In this document: positions 23,641 to 30,860 of the stretch, piece after piece
How the letters are laid out: every line of letters begins with the position of its first letter
Position numbering within the stretch: the first letter of the stretch is position 1
Origin: JAFIEN01 sp051859505
GTDB taxonomy: Bacteria > Pseudomonadota > Alphaproteobacteria > Rhodobacterales > Rhodobacteraceae
Length of the DNA stretch: 36,439 nt
Direction: 5' to 3'
NCBI GenBank assembly: GCA_051859505.1
Contig: JBHYFN010000037.1
Coordinates: 1-36,439 of the forward strand
Translations under genes and position numbers: made by a program
Notes under the pieces: generated by a model
What the model was told of the DNA's origin: nothing
Databases searched by the model: none
Seen by the model: only the letters and a program-made list of their open reading frames with translations

Positions 23641-25464
23641 ATGGACCAGCAAACCGCCACGATCATCGGCTTTCTGGAAACGGTCCATCCCTATGACAGC
23701 CTGCCGCAGGACGAGCTGGCGCGGGTCGCCGGTTCCTTCAGCCGCAGGGAATATGCCGCCGGAGAAGAGATCTACCACGCGGGCGAGCCGCTGCGCGGGC
23801 TGTACCTGATCAAGCGCGGCTCGGTCGAGGTGCTCGAGCCTTCGGGCGGGCTTGTCTCGCTGCTGGGGCCGCGCAACACCTTTGGCGAACGGGGCCTGTT
23901 GCGCGACGGGCAGGCGGTGACGACCGCGCGCGTGACCGAGGATGCGGTTGTCCTGCGCCTGCCCACCGACGAGTTCCGCCGCCTGATCGCGCATTACCCC
24001 GCCTTCGAGCGGTTCTTTCACCGCGGCCGCCCCGCCGAGGCGCGCGAAAGCGATCTGACCACGCGCAAGGTGGCCGATCTGATGGCCCGCAAGCCCGTCA
24101 CGGTCGAACGGGCCGAGACGATCCGCACCGCGGCCGAGCGGATGCGCGACAATGGCGTCTCGAGCCTTGGCGTGCTGGACGGCGGGGCCTTCGTCGGCAT
24201 CGTCACCGCCCGCGACCTGACCTACAAGGCGCTGGCCGGTGGTCTGGCGCCCGACAGCCCGGTGGGCGAGGTGATGACCGCCGATCCCGCCACGCTGTCG
24301 CCCGGCTCGCTGGGGTCCGACATCCTGCACATGATGCTCGAGATGCGGATCGGCCATCTGCCGGTGGTCGAGGGCGGCCGGCTTGTCGGCATGATCACCC
24401 AGACCGACCTCACGCGATTTCAGGCGGTGTCCTCGGCGGGCCTCGTGCGCGATGCGGCCACGGCCGAAACGGTGGCCGACCTGGCCCGCATCACCGCGCG
24501 CATTCCCAAGCTTCTGGTCCAGCTGGTCGGCGGCAACAGCGCGCATGAGGTGGTGACGCGGCTGATCACCGATATCGCCGATACCGTCACCCGCCGCCTG
24601 CTGACGCTGGCCGAGGCCGAGCTGGGCCCCGCCCCCTGCCCCTGGCTCTGGCTCGCCTGCGGCAGTCAGGGACGGCAGGAACAGACCGGGGTCAGCGATC
24701 AGGACAATTGCCTGATCCTCGACGATGCCGTGACCGAAGAGGACATGGCCTATTTCCACCGCCTTGCCCGGTTCGTCTCGGACGGACTGGATGCCTGCGG
24801 CTATGTCTATTGCCCCGGCGACATGATGGCCACCAATCCCCGCTGGTGCCAGCCGGTGCGCGTCTGGCGCGACTATTTCCGCCGCTGGATCGCCACGCCC
24901 GATCCGATGGCCCAGATGCTGGCCTCGGTCATGTTCGACCTGCGCCCCATCGGCGGCGCGGCCAGCCTGTTTCGCGATCTGCAGGCCGAGACGCTGCAAG
25001 CGGCCTCGCGCAATTCGATCTTCGTGGCCCATATGATCCAGAACAGCCTGAAACATGCGCCGCCCCTTGGCCTCTTGCGCGGTTTCGCCACGATCCGCTC
25101 GGGCGAGCACAAGAACCAGATCGACCTGAAGCTGGGCGGGGTGATCCCGGTGACGGACCTTGGCCGGGTCTATGCGCTGATCGGCCGGCTCGAGCCGGTG
25201 AACACCCGCGCCCGGCTGCAGGCGGCCGAGGCGGCGGGGGTGATCTCGCCCTCGGGCGCGCGCGACCTGATCGAGGCCTATGACCTGATCGCCCAGACCC
25301 GGCTTGAAAACCAGGCCCGCCTTGTCCGCGCCGGTCAGCCGCCGCGCAACTTCATGGCGCCCTCGGATCTGTCGGATTTCGAACGCTCGCACCTGCGCGA
25401 CGCCTTTGTCGTCGTGCGCACCATGCAATCCGCCGTGGGCCAGACCCGCGGTGCAAGATCCTGA
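23641..25464 (+). CDS. Cyclic-nucleotide-binding/CBS/DUF294 nucleotidyltransferase-like protein
   Basis: A 607-residue soluble multidomain protein. In order: a cNMP-binding-type beta-roll (about 15-130, with GLYLIKRGSVEVL and FGERGLL), two CBS repeats (about 140-200 and 205-262), and a DUF294 nucleotidyltransferase domain with ACGSQGRQEQTGVSDQDN (GSxGR motif at 341-345; acidic D353 and D355), followed by its helical C-terminal partner domain. The family resembles GlnD-type nucleotidyltransferases, but its substrate is unknown. Such genes recur beside DUF4212/VC2705 symporters, which suggests control of transport or of acetate metabolism in response to nucleotides. AAGGATC precedes ATG 23641; the 5' extension to 23605 lies in the hairpin region and is unlikely. 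Confidence 0.93.
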   Translation: MDQQTATIIGFLETVHPYDSLPQDELARVAGSFSRREYAAGEEIYHAGEPLRGLYLIKRGSVEVLEPSGGLVSLLGPRNTFGERGLLRDGQAVTTARVTEDAVVLRLPTDEFRRLIAHYPAFERFFHRGRPAEARESDLTTRKVADLMARKPVTVERAETIRTAAERMRDNGVSSLGVLDGGAFVGIVTARDLTYKALAGGLAPDSPVGEVMTADPATLSPGSLGSDILHMMLEMRIGHLPVVEGGRLVGMITQTDLTRFQAVSSAGLVRDAATAETVADLARITARIPKLLVQLVGGNSAHEVVTRLITDIADTVTRRLLTLAEAELGPAPCPWLWLACGSQGRQEQTGVSDQDNCLILDDAVTEEDMAYFHRLARFVSDGLDACGYVYCPGDMMATNPRWCQPVRVWRDYFRRWIATPDPMAQMLASVMFDLRPIGGAASLFRDLQAETLQAASRNSIFVAHMIQNSLKHAPPLGLLRGFATIRSGEHKNQIDLKLGGVIPVTDLGRVYALIGRLEPVNTRARLQAAEAAGVISPSGARDLIEAYDLIAQTRLENQARLVRAGQPPRNFMAPSDLSDFERSHLRDAFVVVRTMQSAVGQTRGARS

Positions 25465-25477
25465 AAGGGCGCCGGAG

Positions 25478-25999
25478 ATGGGCCTTGAACTGATCGCCGC
25501 CCTGATCGCGGGCTTCACCATTGGCGGCCTCGCCTGGATCATCCGCCGCTGGACCGGCGAGCGGCTGCCGAAATGGTCCGTTCCGCTGGCCGCGGGGCTG
25601 GGCCTGATCGCGTTCACCGTCTGGAGCGAATACGACTGGTTCGGCCGCGTCTCGGCGCAATTGCCCGATGGGGTCGAGGTGGTCTGGGCCGAACCGCAAA
25701 GCATGCCGCTGCGCCCCTGGACCTTCGCCCGCCCGATCGTGACGCAATTCGTGGCCTTCGACACGCGCGAGACGATCCGCCATCCTTTGCGCGACGAGCT
25801 TGTCACCGGCAAGCTCTACAGCTTTCGCCGCTGGGGCGGCAGCCAGACCGCGCTGGTCGTCGTCGATTGCGCGGCGGGCCGGCAGGTCATGGTGACCGAT
25901 ACCGTGCAGATCGACGATGACGGCATTCTGACCGGGGGTGACTGGGCCACCCCCCTGTCGGGCGACACGACCCAACAGGTGGCCTGCCAAGAGGTGTGA
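25478..25999 (+). CDS. Small membrane protein of unknown function
   Basis: A 173-residue protein I cannot assign. It has two predicted membrane helices, about 4-22 (LIAALIAGFTIGGLAWII) and 35-48 (VPLAAGLGLIAFTVW), then a soluble domain of about 120 residues with two late cysteines (VVDCAAG and QQVACQEV). The soluble part probably faces the same side as the N-terminus. ATG 25478 has AAGGG 9 bases upstream. It sits 13 bases after the DUF294 gene and 2 bases before the response-regulator gene, so it belongs to the operon and may be part of its sensory or transport machinery. Confidence 0.82.
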   Translation: MGLELIAALIAGFTIGGLAWIIRRWTGERLPKWSVPLAAGLGLIAFTVWSEYDWFGRVSAQLPDGVEVVWAEPQSMPLRPWTFARPIVTQFVAFDTRETIRHPLRDELVTGKLYSFRRWGGSQTALVVVDCAAGRQVMVTDTVQIDDDGILTGGDWATPLSGDTTQQVACQEV

Positions 26000-26001
26000 C
26001 C

Positions 26002-26442
26002 ATGGCCGAAGACGACCGCAAGCACCGCATCCTCGTGGTCGAGGACGAAGACAATATCGCCATCGCGCTGGACTACATCATGACGCGCGAAGGCTATGAT
26101 CATGACCGTATCGCCAGCGGCGCCGGCGCCGTAGACCGTATCCGCGCCACCCACCCCGACCTCGTGCTGCTCGACGTGATGCTGCCCGAGGTCTCGGGCT
26201 ACGAGATCTGCCAGGACGTGCGCCTTGATCCGGCGCTGTCGGATGTGAAGATCCTGATGATGACGGCGCAAGGATCCGCCATCGGGCGCAAGAAGGGGCT
26301 GGCGCTGGGGGCCGACGGGTTCATCTCCAAACCCTTCGAGCTCAAGGAGTTGCGGGACGAAGTGCGCAGGCTTCTCGGCAGCGGCACCGAAAGCGGCACC
26401 GAGGGCGGCACCGAAAGCGGCACCGCGACCGGCCCGGCATGA
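26002..26442 (+). CDS. Single-domain response regulator
   Basis: A 146-residue CheY-like receiver with no output domain. It has the acidic pocket (VVEDEDN, E14-D17), phospho-acceptor Asp58 (LVLLDVMLPEVSG), Thr88 (MMTAQG) and Lys110 (ISKPFE). The C-terminal tail consists of SGTE repeats (residues 127-142) encoded by a 12-base tandem repeat. ATG 26002 is used, with AGAGGTG upstream; the GTG at 25996 overlaps the previous stop. Its last four bases overlap the start of the following sensor-exonuclease gene, so the two proteins probably act together, but the usual kinase His is missing in that partner. Confidence 0.95.
   Translation: MAEDDRKHRILVVEDEDNIAIALDYIMTREGYDHDRIASGAGAVDRIRATHPDLVLLDVMLPEVSGYEICQDVRLDPALSDVKILMMTAQGSAIGRKKGLALGADGFISKPFELKELRDEVRRLLGSGTESGTEGGTESGTATGPA
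26380..26427 (+). repeat. Four in-frame 12-base repeats in the response-regulator tail
   Basis: Units of AGCGGCACCGAA type at 26380-26391, 26392-26403, 26404-26415 and 26416-26427 encode SGTE, SGTE, GGTE and SGTA. Gain or loss of units keeps the frame, so tail length could vary between strains. Confidence 0.92.
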
Positions 26443-28649
26443 GTGCCCCCGCCCGCAGCTCGGCCCCCGAAGGCCGCACGCCCCTCCCCGTTCCGGCCCC
26501 CGGCCCGACCCCGGGCCAGTCGCCCGACGCGTCGCCCGAGCCCACGGGGCGCCCGGCAGGCCTCCTGGCACTCGGTCTCAGGCTGCGGATGTTCCTGTTC
26601 TTCGCGGCCCTGGCCCTCGGCGCGCTGGTCGCGCTCGTGGCGGGGCTGATGCTGGGCTACAACCGGCTTGGCGCGCCCGAGGTGCTGTCCGCCTTCATCC
26701 AGGGCGGGATCGTCGCGGGCTTCGTGATCCTGGGGCTGATCACCTGGGTCTGGTATCTGTTCGACACCCATGTCGCCAAGCCGATCGACAGCCTCGCCGG
26801 CGATCTGCGGGCGCATGCCGATATCTCGCCCGACACCCGCGCCGCCATCGCCCGCTACCTTGGCGATCTGGCCCCCGCCGCCGATGCCGCCGCCCGCAGC
26901 CTGACGGAAACCCGCAATGCGCTTGCCGAATCGGTCGCCCGCGAAACCCTGCGCCTTTCGGCGGAAAAGGCCCGGCTCGAGGCGCTCTTGTCGGATGTGA
27001 CGCTGGGCGTCGTGCTCTGTTCGGGCGATCACAAGATCGTCTTCTACAACAGCCCCGCCCTCGATCTTCTGGGCGCCGAGCCGGGCAGCGCCGGCACGCT
27101 CGGCCTTGACCGGCGGATCACCGATCACCTGCGCGAGGGGCCGATCCTGCACGCCCATGACCGCCTGACTGCCGCGGGCGATCCCGAGGCCGCCTCCGAC
27201 CTCCTCTGCGCCACCACCTCCAGCGCGCGCGTCCTCTCGGTCCGGATGCGGCTTCTGCCAGAGGAAGGCGCGACGCGGCCCGGCTATGTGCTCACCTTGC
27301 GGGATGTGACGGCCGATCTGGCCGCCCATGCCCGCACCGAAGCCTTCCTGACCGAGATCTTCGACCGTGTCCGCCGCCCCGCCGCCAATCTCGTGACCCT
27401 GATGGCCGCCCTGCCCGAGGCCACCGACAAGGACGACAGCGACGCCCCCCTCGACACCGCGATCCGGGCCGAGGTGGCGGCCCTTTCCACCGCCGTCACC
27501 GATCTCGGCCGCCGCCATGACGAGGGGCGCAGCGAGGGCTGGCCGCTCGCCATGACCCGCGCCTCCGACCTGGCCGACGGCCTGCGCGCCCGGATCGAGG
27601 CCGAAGGCCTTGTCGCCGAGGCCGAGGTCGCCCCCCTGCTTCTGCGCTGCAACGGCTTCGAGGTGATCGGCCTCCTCGCCGGCCTCGCCCTTGCCCTGCG
27701 CGCCGAGGGCCTGACCCAGGCCCTGCGCATCCGCATCGAAGAGGAAGACAGCGGCGCGATGATCCGGCTGATCTGGACCGGCGCGCCCCTTTCGGTGGGC
27801 CGGCTCGACCGCTGGCTGTCCGAGCCGCTGGAACCGGCCTTCCCCGAGATCAGCCGCGCCGGCGTCCTGGCCAGCCATGCCACCGAAAGCTGGCCCGAAA
27901 CGCTGGGCCAGGGCGACCAGGCGATCTGCCTGCCGATCCGCGAAGCCCGCCGCACCGGCCCGCGCCCCGCCCCGCTGGTGCGCAGCGTGGTCTATGATTT
28001 CGACCTCCTCTCCAAGGCGCGGACCGACAAGCTGGGCCAGAGCCTTTTGCGCGACCTGACCTATGTGGTCTTCGATACCGAAACCACCGGCCTCCTGCCG
28101 GCCCAGGGCGACCGCATCGTCCAGATCGCGGCGCTGCGCATCGTCAACGGCCGCCGCGTCGAGGGCGAGGTCTTCGACAGCCTCGTCAATCCGGGCCGCC
28201 CGATCCCCGCGGTTTCGACCGAGGTGCACGGGATCACCGATGCGATGGTGGCCGATGCGCCGCCCCTCACCGATGTGCTGCGCCGCTTCCACGGCTTTGC
28301 CGAAGGCGCGGTGCTCGTCGCCCATAACGCGCCCTTCGACATGGAATTCCTGCGCCGCGCCGAACCGGATCTGGGCCTGCGCTTCGACATGGCGGTCCTC
28401 GACACGGTGCTTCTCTCGGCGGTGATCTATGGCCAGCACGACAGCCACAGCCTCGATGCGCTGACCCACCGCCTCGGCATCACCATCCCCGAGGAAGCCC
28501 GCCACACCGCCCTTGGCGACACGATCGCCACGGCGGATGCGCTGCTCAAGCTCCTGCCGATGCTCGAAGGCCGCGGCATCGCCACCTTCGACCAGGTGCT
28601 GACCGAAGTGCGCCGCCACGGCCGGCTGCTGAAGGATCTCAACGCCTGA
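26439..28649 (+). CDS. Membrane sensor-kinase-like protein fused to a DnaQ-type 3'-5' exonuclease
   Basis: A 736-residue fusion. The Pro-rich N-terminus (1-40) is followed by two membrane helices (about 51-72 and 90-108), a HAMP-like/coiled segment (110-180), a PAS-like region (about 178-292) and a histidine-kinase-like helical region. There EIFDRVRRPAANL (307-318) aligns with the H-box SHELRTPL, but Asp309 replaces the His; the following ATPase-like part also lacks clear N and G boxes. Residues about 540-736 form a DEDDh exonuclease: D546 and E548 (VFDTETTG), D634 (HNAPFDMEFL), H689 and D694 (HTALGD), so the nuclease should be active and cytosolic. Known DnaQ-family enzymes degrade DNA or RNA from 3' ends; the target here is unknown. 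It overlaps the response-regulator gene by four bases and ends the acetate operon. Confidence 0.92.
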   Translation: MSAPARSSAPEGRTPLPVPAPGPTPGQSPDASPEPTGRPAGLLALGLRLRMFLFFAALALGALVALVAGLMLGYNRLGAPEVLSAFIQGGIVAGFVILGLITWVWYLFDTHVAKPIDSLAGDLRAHADISPDTRAAIARYLGDLAPAADAAARSLTETRNALAESVARETLRLSAEKARLEALLSDVTLGVVLCSGDHKIVFYNSPALDLLGAEPGSAGTLGLDRRITDHLREGPILHAHDRLTAAGDPEAASDLLCATTSSARVLSVRMRLLPEEGATRPGYVLTLRDVTADLAAHARTEAFLTEIFDRVRRPAANLVTLMAALPEATDKDDSDAPLDTAIRAEVAALSTAVTDLGRRHDEGRSEGWPLAMTRASDLADGLRARIEAEGLVAEAEVAPLLLRCNGFEVIGLLAGLALALRAEGLTQALRIRIEEEDSGAMIRLIWTGAPLSVGRLDRWLSEPLEPAFPEISRAGVLASHATESWPETLGQGDQAICLPIREARRTGPRPAPLVRSVVYDFDLLSKARTDKLGQSLLRDLTYVVFDTETTGLLPAQGDRIVQIAALRIVNGRRVEGEVFDSLVNPGRPIPAVSTEVHGITDAMVADAPPLTDVLRRFHGFAEGAVLVAHNAPFDMEFLRRAEPDLGLRFDMAVLDTVLLSAVIYGQHDSHSLDALTHRLGITIPEEARHTALGDTIATADALLKLLPMLEGRGIATFDQVLTEVRRHGRLLKDLNA

Positions 28650-28688
28650 AGCGGCCGTCCTGCTGCTTCTTTTGTTCGAAAATATCCC

Positions 28689-28805
28689 GGGGGGAGGCCG
28701 AAGGCCGGGGGGCAGAGCCCCCCGCAGAAATTTGGCCAAATTTCTGCCCCCCGCTCTGCCCCCCGCTCAGCGCCCCGCCCGGCAGAACTGGGGCCAAATT
28801 TCTGC
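28689..28805. repeat. GC-hairpin and palindrome block between exonuclease gene and aroB
   Basis: The block contains GGCC-GAA-GGCC, then GGGGGGC-AGA-GCCCCCC, then a perfect 24-base palindrome at 28724-28747 with core GAAATTTGGCCAAATTTC. A second, imperfect copy lies at 28782-28805 (three differences in 24). The core palindrome equals positions 1-18 of the window. It lies between convergent genes and may serve as a bidirectional 3'-end structure. Similar blocks are, as I recall, common between genes in Rhodobacteraceae. Confidence 0.85.
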
Positions 28806-28810
28806 GCCGC

Positions 28811-29929
28811 TCACCGCCGCAGCACCTCCTCCAGAAGCTCCAGGACCGCCGCGCGCGGCACCTCCTGGGTCACGAAAGCCGCGCCGATCCGGCGCGCCAG
28901 AACGAAACGCAACTCCCCGTCGACCACCTTCTTGTCCTGCCCCATCAGCGTCACCAACGCCTCGGCACCCGGCAGCGGCCCCGGGATCTCGGACAGATCC
29001 ACCCGCATCCCCATCGCCCGCAGATGCGCCCGCACCCGTCCCGGCTCTTCCTGCGGACACAGGCCCAGCCGCGCCGACAGCTCGAAGGCCAGCGCGCAGC
29101 CGATCGCCACGCCTTCGCCATGCAGCAGCCGCGTGTCATAACCCGTCGCCGCCTCCAGCGCATGGCAGAAGGTATGGCCAAGGTTCAACAGCGCCCGCTC
29201 ACCCTGTTCGGTCTCGTCACGCGCAACGATCCCCGCCTTCATCTCGCAGGATCGGCGCACCGCGTGAATCCGGGCCGCCCGGTCGCCCGCCGCGAGCCTC
29301 GGCCCTTCGGCCTCGAGCCAGTCGAAGAACTCCGCATCCCCCAGAAGCCCGTATTTCACCACCTCGCCATAGCCTGCGAGGAAATCCCGCTCGGGCAGGC
29401 TGTCCAGGAGCGCAATATCGGCCAGCACCAGCGCCGGCTGGTGAAAGGCGCCGATCAGGTTCTTGCCCTGGCGCGTGTTGATCCCGGTCTTGCCGCCCAC
29501 CGAACTGTCGACCTGCGCCAGAAGCGTAGTGGGCAGCTGCACGAAGCGCACGCCGCGGCGCAGGATCGCGGCGGCAAAGCCTGCCAGATCCCCGATCACG
29601 CCGCCCCCGAAGGCCAGCACCAGATCGCCCCGCTCGATCCTCTGCTCGAGCAGCCAGTCGCAGCACTGCTCCAGCGCCGGCCAGCCCTTGGTCGCCTCGC
29701 CCGGCGGCAGGATCAGCGCCTCGGACGCGATCCCCTCGGCCGTCAGCCCCTCGCGCAAGGCCACCAGATGCAGCGCCGCGACGCGCTCTTCGGTGATGAT
29801 CGCGACGCGCGGCCGGCGCATCAGCGGCGCGATCCGCCGCCCCGCCTGCGCCAGAAGCCCCGCCCCGATCAGGATGTCATAGGCGCGCCCCGGCAGGTCC
29901 ACATGGACGGTCTCGACCCGATCCTCCAT
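28811..29929 (-). CDS. aroB: 3-Dehydroquinate synthase
   Basis: AroB is the second step of the shikimate pathway, converting DAHP to 3-dehydroquinate with NAD and a divalent metal. The 372-residue length is normal. Motifs seen are LILPPGEATKGW, FGGGVIGDLAGFAAA (NAD binding), LPTTLLAQVDSSVGGKTGIN, GYGEVVKYGLL, LNLGHTFCHALE (metal-ligand His) and LHGEGVAIG. Its ATG lies 3 bases after the aroK stop, so aroK-aroB form an operon in the arrangement usual for proteobacteria. It converges with the exonuclease gene across the palindrome block. Confidence 0.97.
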   Translation of the reverse strand: MEDRVETVHVDLPGRAYDILIGAGLLAQAGRRIAPLMRRPRVAIITEERVAALHLVALREGLTAEGIASEALILPPGEATKGWPALEQCCDWLLEQRIERGDLVLAFGGGVIGDLAGFAAAILRRGVRFVQLPTTLLAQVDSSVGGKTGINTRQGKNLIGAFHQPALVLADIALLDSLPERDFLAGYGEVVKYGLLGDAEFFDWLEAEGPRLAAGDRAARIHAVRRSCEMKAGIVARDETEQGERALLNLGHTFCHALEAATGYDTRLLHGEGVAIGCALAFELSARLGLCPQEEPGRVRAHLRAMGMRVDLSEIPGPLPGAEALVTLMGQDKKVVDGELRFVLARRIGAAFVTQEVPRAAVLELLEEVLRR

Positions 29930-29932
29930 CGC

Positions 29933-30520
29933 TCAGCCCCTTTCCAGAACATCGGGCCGCGTCAGCAGCGCCTCGATCACCCGCGCGGTCGTCTGCTCGA
30001 TCGAGAACCCCGCCTCGGCCGTCACCCGCAGATCCGCCAGCCGATAAAGCGGCACGCGTTCGGCGTAAAGCGCGGCCAGCGTGCCCTGCGGATCGGCGGT
30101 GCGCAGAAGCGGCCGCGTATCCTTCGACCTGACCCGCGCCCAAAGCAGGTCAAGCGGCACGTCGAGCCAGACCGAGACCCCGGCCCCCGAGATCGACGCC
30201 CGGTTGCGCGGCTGGATGAAGGCGCCGCCGCCCGTCGACAGAATCACCGGCGGGCCCGAGAGCAGGCGGTTGATCACCTCGGCCTCGCGGTCGCGGAAGA
30301 AGGCCTCGCCGTCGCGGGCAAAGATCTCGGCGATCGTGGCATGGGCGGCCTCTTCGATGGCGCTGTCGCTGTCGAGGAAATCGACCCCCAGTTCGGCGGC
30401 CAGCGCCCGGCCGATCGCCGTCTTGCCCGACCCCATCATGCCCACAAGCGCGACCGTCCGATGCAGCCGCCATCCGCGTTTTCCGGTCGCGGCCCTGTGG
30501 TCCCTCGCTCGCCTCGCCAT
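29933..30520 (-). CDS. aroK: Shikimate kinase
   Basis: AroK phosphorylates shikimate with ATP. From ATG 30520 the product has 195 residues, the usual size. It shows the P-loop GMMGSGKT, the shikimate-binding DSDSAIEE and STGGGAF, and RPLLR of the lid. The start is not certain: ATG 30550 is in frame, and the frame is open to 30724, but the extra sequence overlaps the divergent promoter region and does not look like AroK. It is the first gene of the aroK-aroB operon. Confidence 0.95.
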   Translation of the reverse strand: MARRARDHRAATGKRGWRLHRTVALVGMMGSGKTAIGRALAAELGVDFLDSDSAIEEAAHATIAEIFARDGEAFFRDREAEVINRLLSGPPVILSTGGGAFIQPRNRASISGAGVSVWLDVPLDLLWARVRSKDTRPLLRTADPQGTLAALYAERVPLYRLADLRVTAEAGFSIEQTTARVIEALLTRPDVLERG

Positions 30521-30707
30521 CCCCGACCCGCGCAAAGTTGATCGCACCATACCCCGAACGCCGGGCGCAGTGCATTGAATGGCGTGATCTTTGCGAAAAG
30601 ACCATATATAAAGCACCCAAACCCGGAGCGCAGGGCAACAAGCGCGAAACACGGGATGGCAGGCAACCGCATGGTGCGGACGGCAAACAGGCAATGGACG
30701 GGCAAAG
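30521..30707. other. Divergent promoter region between aroK and the xerD operon
   Basis: A 187-base region with a locally AT-rich stretch around 30590-30615, including CATATATAAAG, which could serve as a -10 element. I cannot assign a matching -35 box to either strand with confidence. No gene is seen here. Confidence 0.4.
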
Positions 30708-30860
30708 ATGTGGCGACTGATCAAGTTCCTGATCTATCTGGCGATCCTCGCCGCGATCGTGCTGGTTCTCTATGCCTATGTCGGGCCGATCCTGCTGCCT
30801 GACCATTTCGCGCCCCCGACCGGCGAGGTGGTCACACCCGTCGATCTGGATCTGGACTGA
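30708..30860 (+). CDS. Small 50-residue membrane protein
   Basis: A short gene with one membrane helix: MWRLIKFLIYLAILAAIVLV begins the protein, followed by LYAYVGPILLPDHFAPPTGEVV and an acidic end (VDLDLD). The positive N-terminus suggests N-in orientation with the tail in the periplasm. Its TGA overlaps the ATG of the following gene (TGATG), so the two are probably co-translated. I recall similar short proteins before xerD-linked genes in Rhodobacteraceae, but know no function. Confidence 0.82.
   Translation: MWRLIKFLIYLAILAAIVLVLYAYVGPILLPDHFAPPTGEVVTPVDLDLD

Noticed and set aside
21376..25812. 1478-codon open frame on the minus strand, antisense to the symporter and DUF294 genes
   Set aside because: It is opposite three clearly recognisable genes, has His/Gly/Arg-rich low-information sequence, and is the expected effect of strong third-position GC bias.
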